From an uncultured Pseudomonadota bacterium (GTDB taxonomy: Bacteria > Pseudomonadota > Gammaproteobacteria > Methylococcales > Methylomonadaceae): a stretch of 5,442 nt of DNA. Position numbers and translations under genes: made by a program. The first letter of the stretch is position 1. Each line of letters starts with the position of its first letter. Under the pieces are notes generated by a model. That model saw only the letters and a list, made by a program, of their open reading frames with translations, was not told the DNA's origin and did no database searches. Of this stretch, positions 5,331-5,442 are shown piece after piece. The stretch spans positions 1 to 5,442 of the forward strand of contig CAIZCB010000058.1 of the NCBI GenBank assembly GCA_903931355.1, given 5' to 3'.

Positions 5331-5442
5331 TCAAGCTGCATTTTTAAGGCAGCCTATTTTTTGTGCATCGAATTTTGCATCGGCTTGTTGCCAAAGCGAA
5401 AATGCGATGCGTAATAATTTTCTGGCTAGAATCACCAGTGCC
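5331..5442 (-). CDS. IS110 family transposase, C-terminal fragment running off the window
   Basis: Reading the minus strand from 5441 down to the TGA at 5331 gives an open frame of 36 codons. It begins ALVILARKLLRIAFSLWQ and ends LKNAA. The pattern A-x-x-x-x-ARKLL-x-I-A-x-x-x-W is typical of the last helix of IS110-type (DEDD, Transposase_20) enzymes. These move DNA with a catalytic serine and, in characterised members, a guiding bridge RNA. The N terminus lies beyond the window, so intactness cannot be judged. The stop and the following A-rich sequence look like a natural end rather than a truncation. Assignment rests on a short segment. Confidence 0.65.
   Translation of the reverse strand, partial: ALVILARKLLRIAFSLWQQADAKFDAQKIGCLKNAA
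5331..5442 (-). mobile_element. End of an IS110-type insertion sequence
   Basis: The transposase tail at the window edge implies an insertion sequence that enters from the right with its gene pointing toward hvfC. IS110 elements usually lack terminal inverted repeats and make no target duplication, so the exact border cannot be read here. The change of sequence after the half palindrome near 5316 is the best candidate. Confidence 0.5.

Overview
The window carries seven complete plus-strand genes and the tail of one minus-strand transposase gene. The organism is most likely a gammaproteobacterium. ThyA, Nth, CreA and the DedA protein all align along their length with their E. coli counterparts as I remember them. 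The moderate, slightly AT-rich composition plus a MEKHLA protein and an MNIO/RiPP locus would fit a methanotroph of the Methylococcales, but that last step is a guess.

Positions 78-2493 form a tightly packed housekeeping cluster: a PAS-like MEKHLA-domain protein, the periplasmic protein CreA, thymidylate synthase (thyA) and endonuclease III (nth). Gaps are -1, 9 and 5 bases, so the four genes are probably co-transcribed. ThyA carries a 13-residue insertion just before its catalytic cysteine.

Positions 2581-5224 form the most interesting part, a modified-peptide (RiPP) locus of the HvfABC/bufferin type. A secreted precursor (HvfA-like) has seven Cys-Gly motifs in a Met/His-rich tail. It is followed by a DedA-family membrane protein, then the MNIO (DUF692) iron oxidase HvfB and its partner HvfC (DUF2063). 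In related systems HvfB and HvfC convert cysteines of the precursor into copper-binding heterocycles, and the usual fourth gene is a DoxX membrane protein. Here a YohD-like DedA protein lies inside the operon instead. The 87-base gap before the precursor holds a likely promoter, an inverted repeat, a 10-bp tandem repeat and a Shine-Dalgarno sequence, so this locus is probably an independently controlled operon.

Positions 5225-5442 are an insertion-sequence boundary. The C-terminal 36 residues of an IS110-type transposase run in from the right on the minus strand. Between it and hvfC lies what looks like half of a palindromic intergenic repeat, suggesting the element landed in a repeat directly behind the RiPP operon. 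The 77 bases before the first gene show nothing I can call with confidence.
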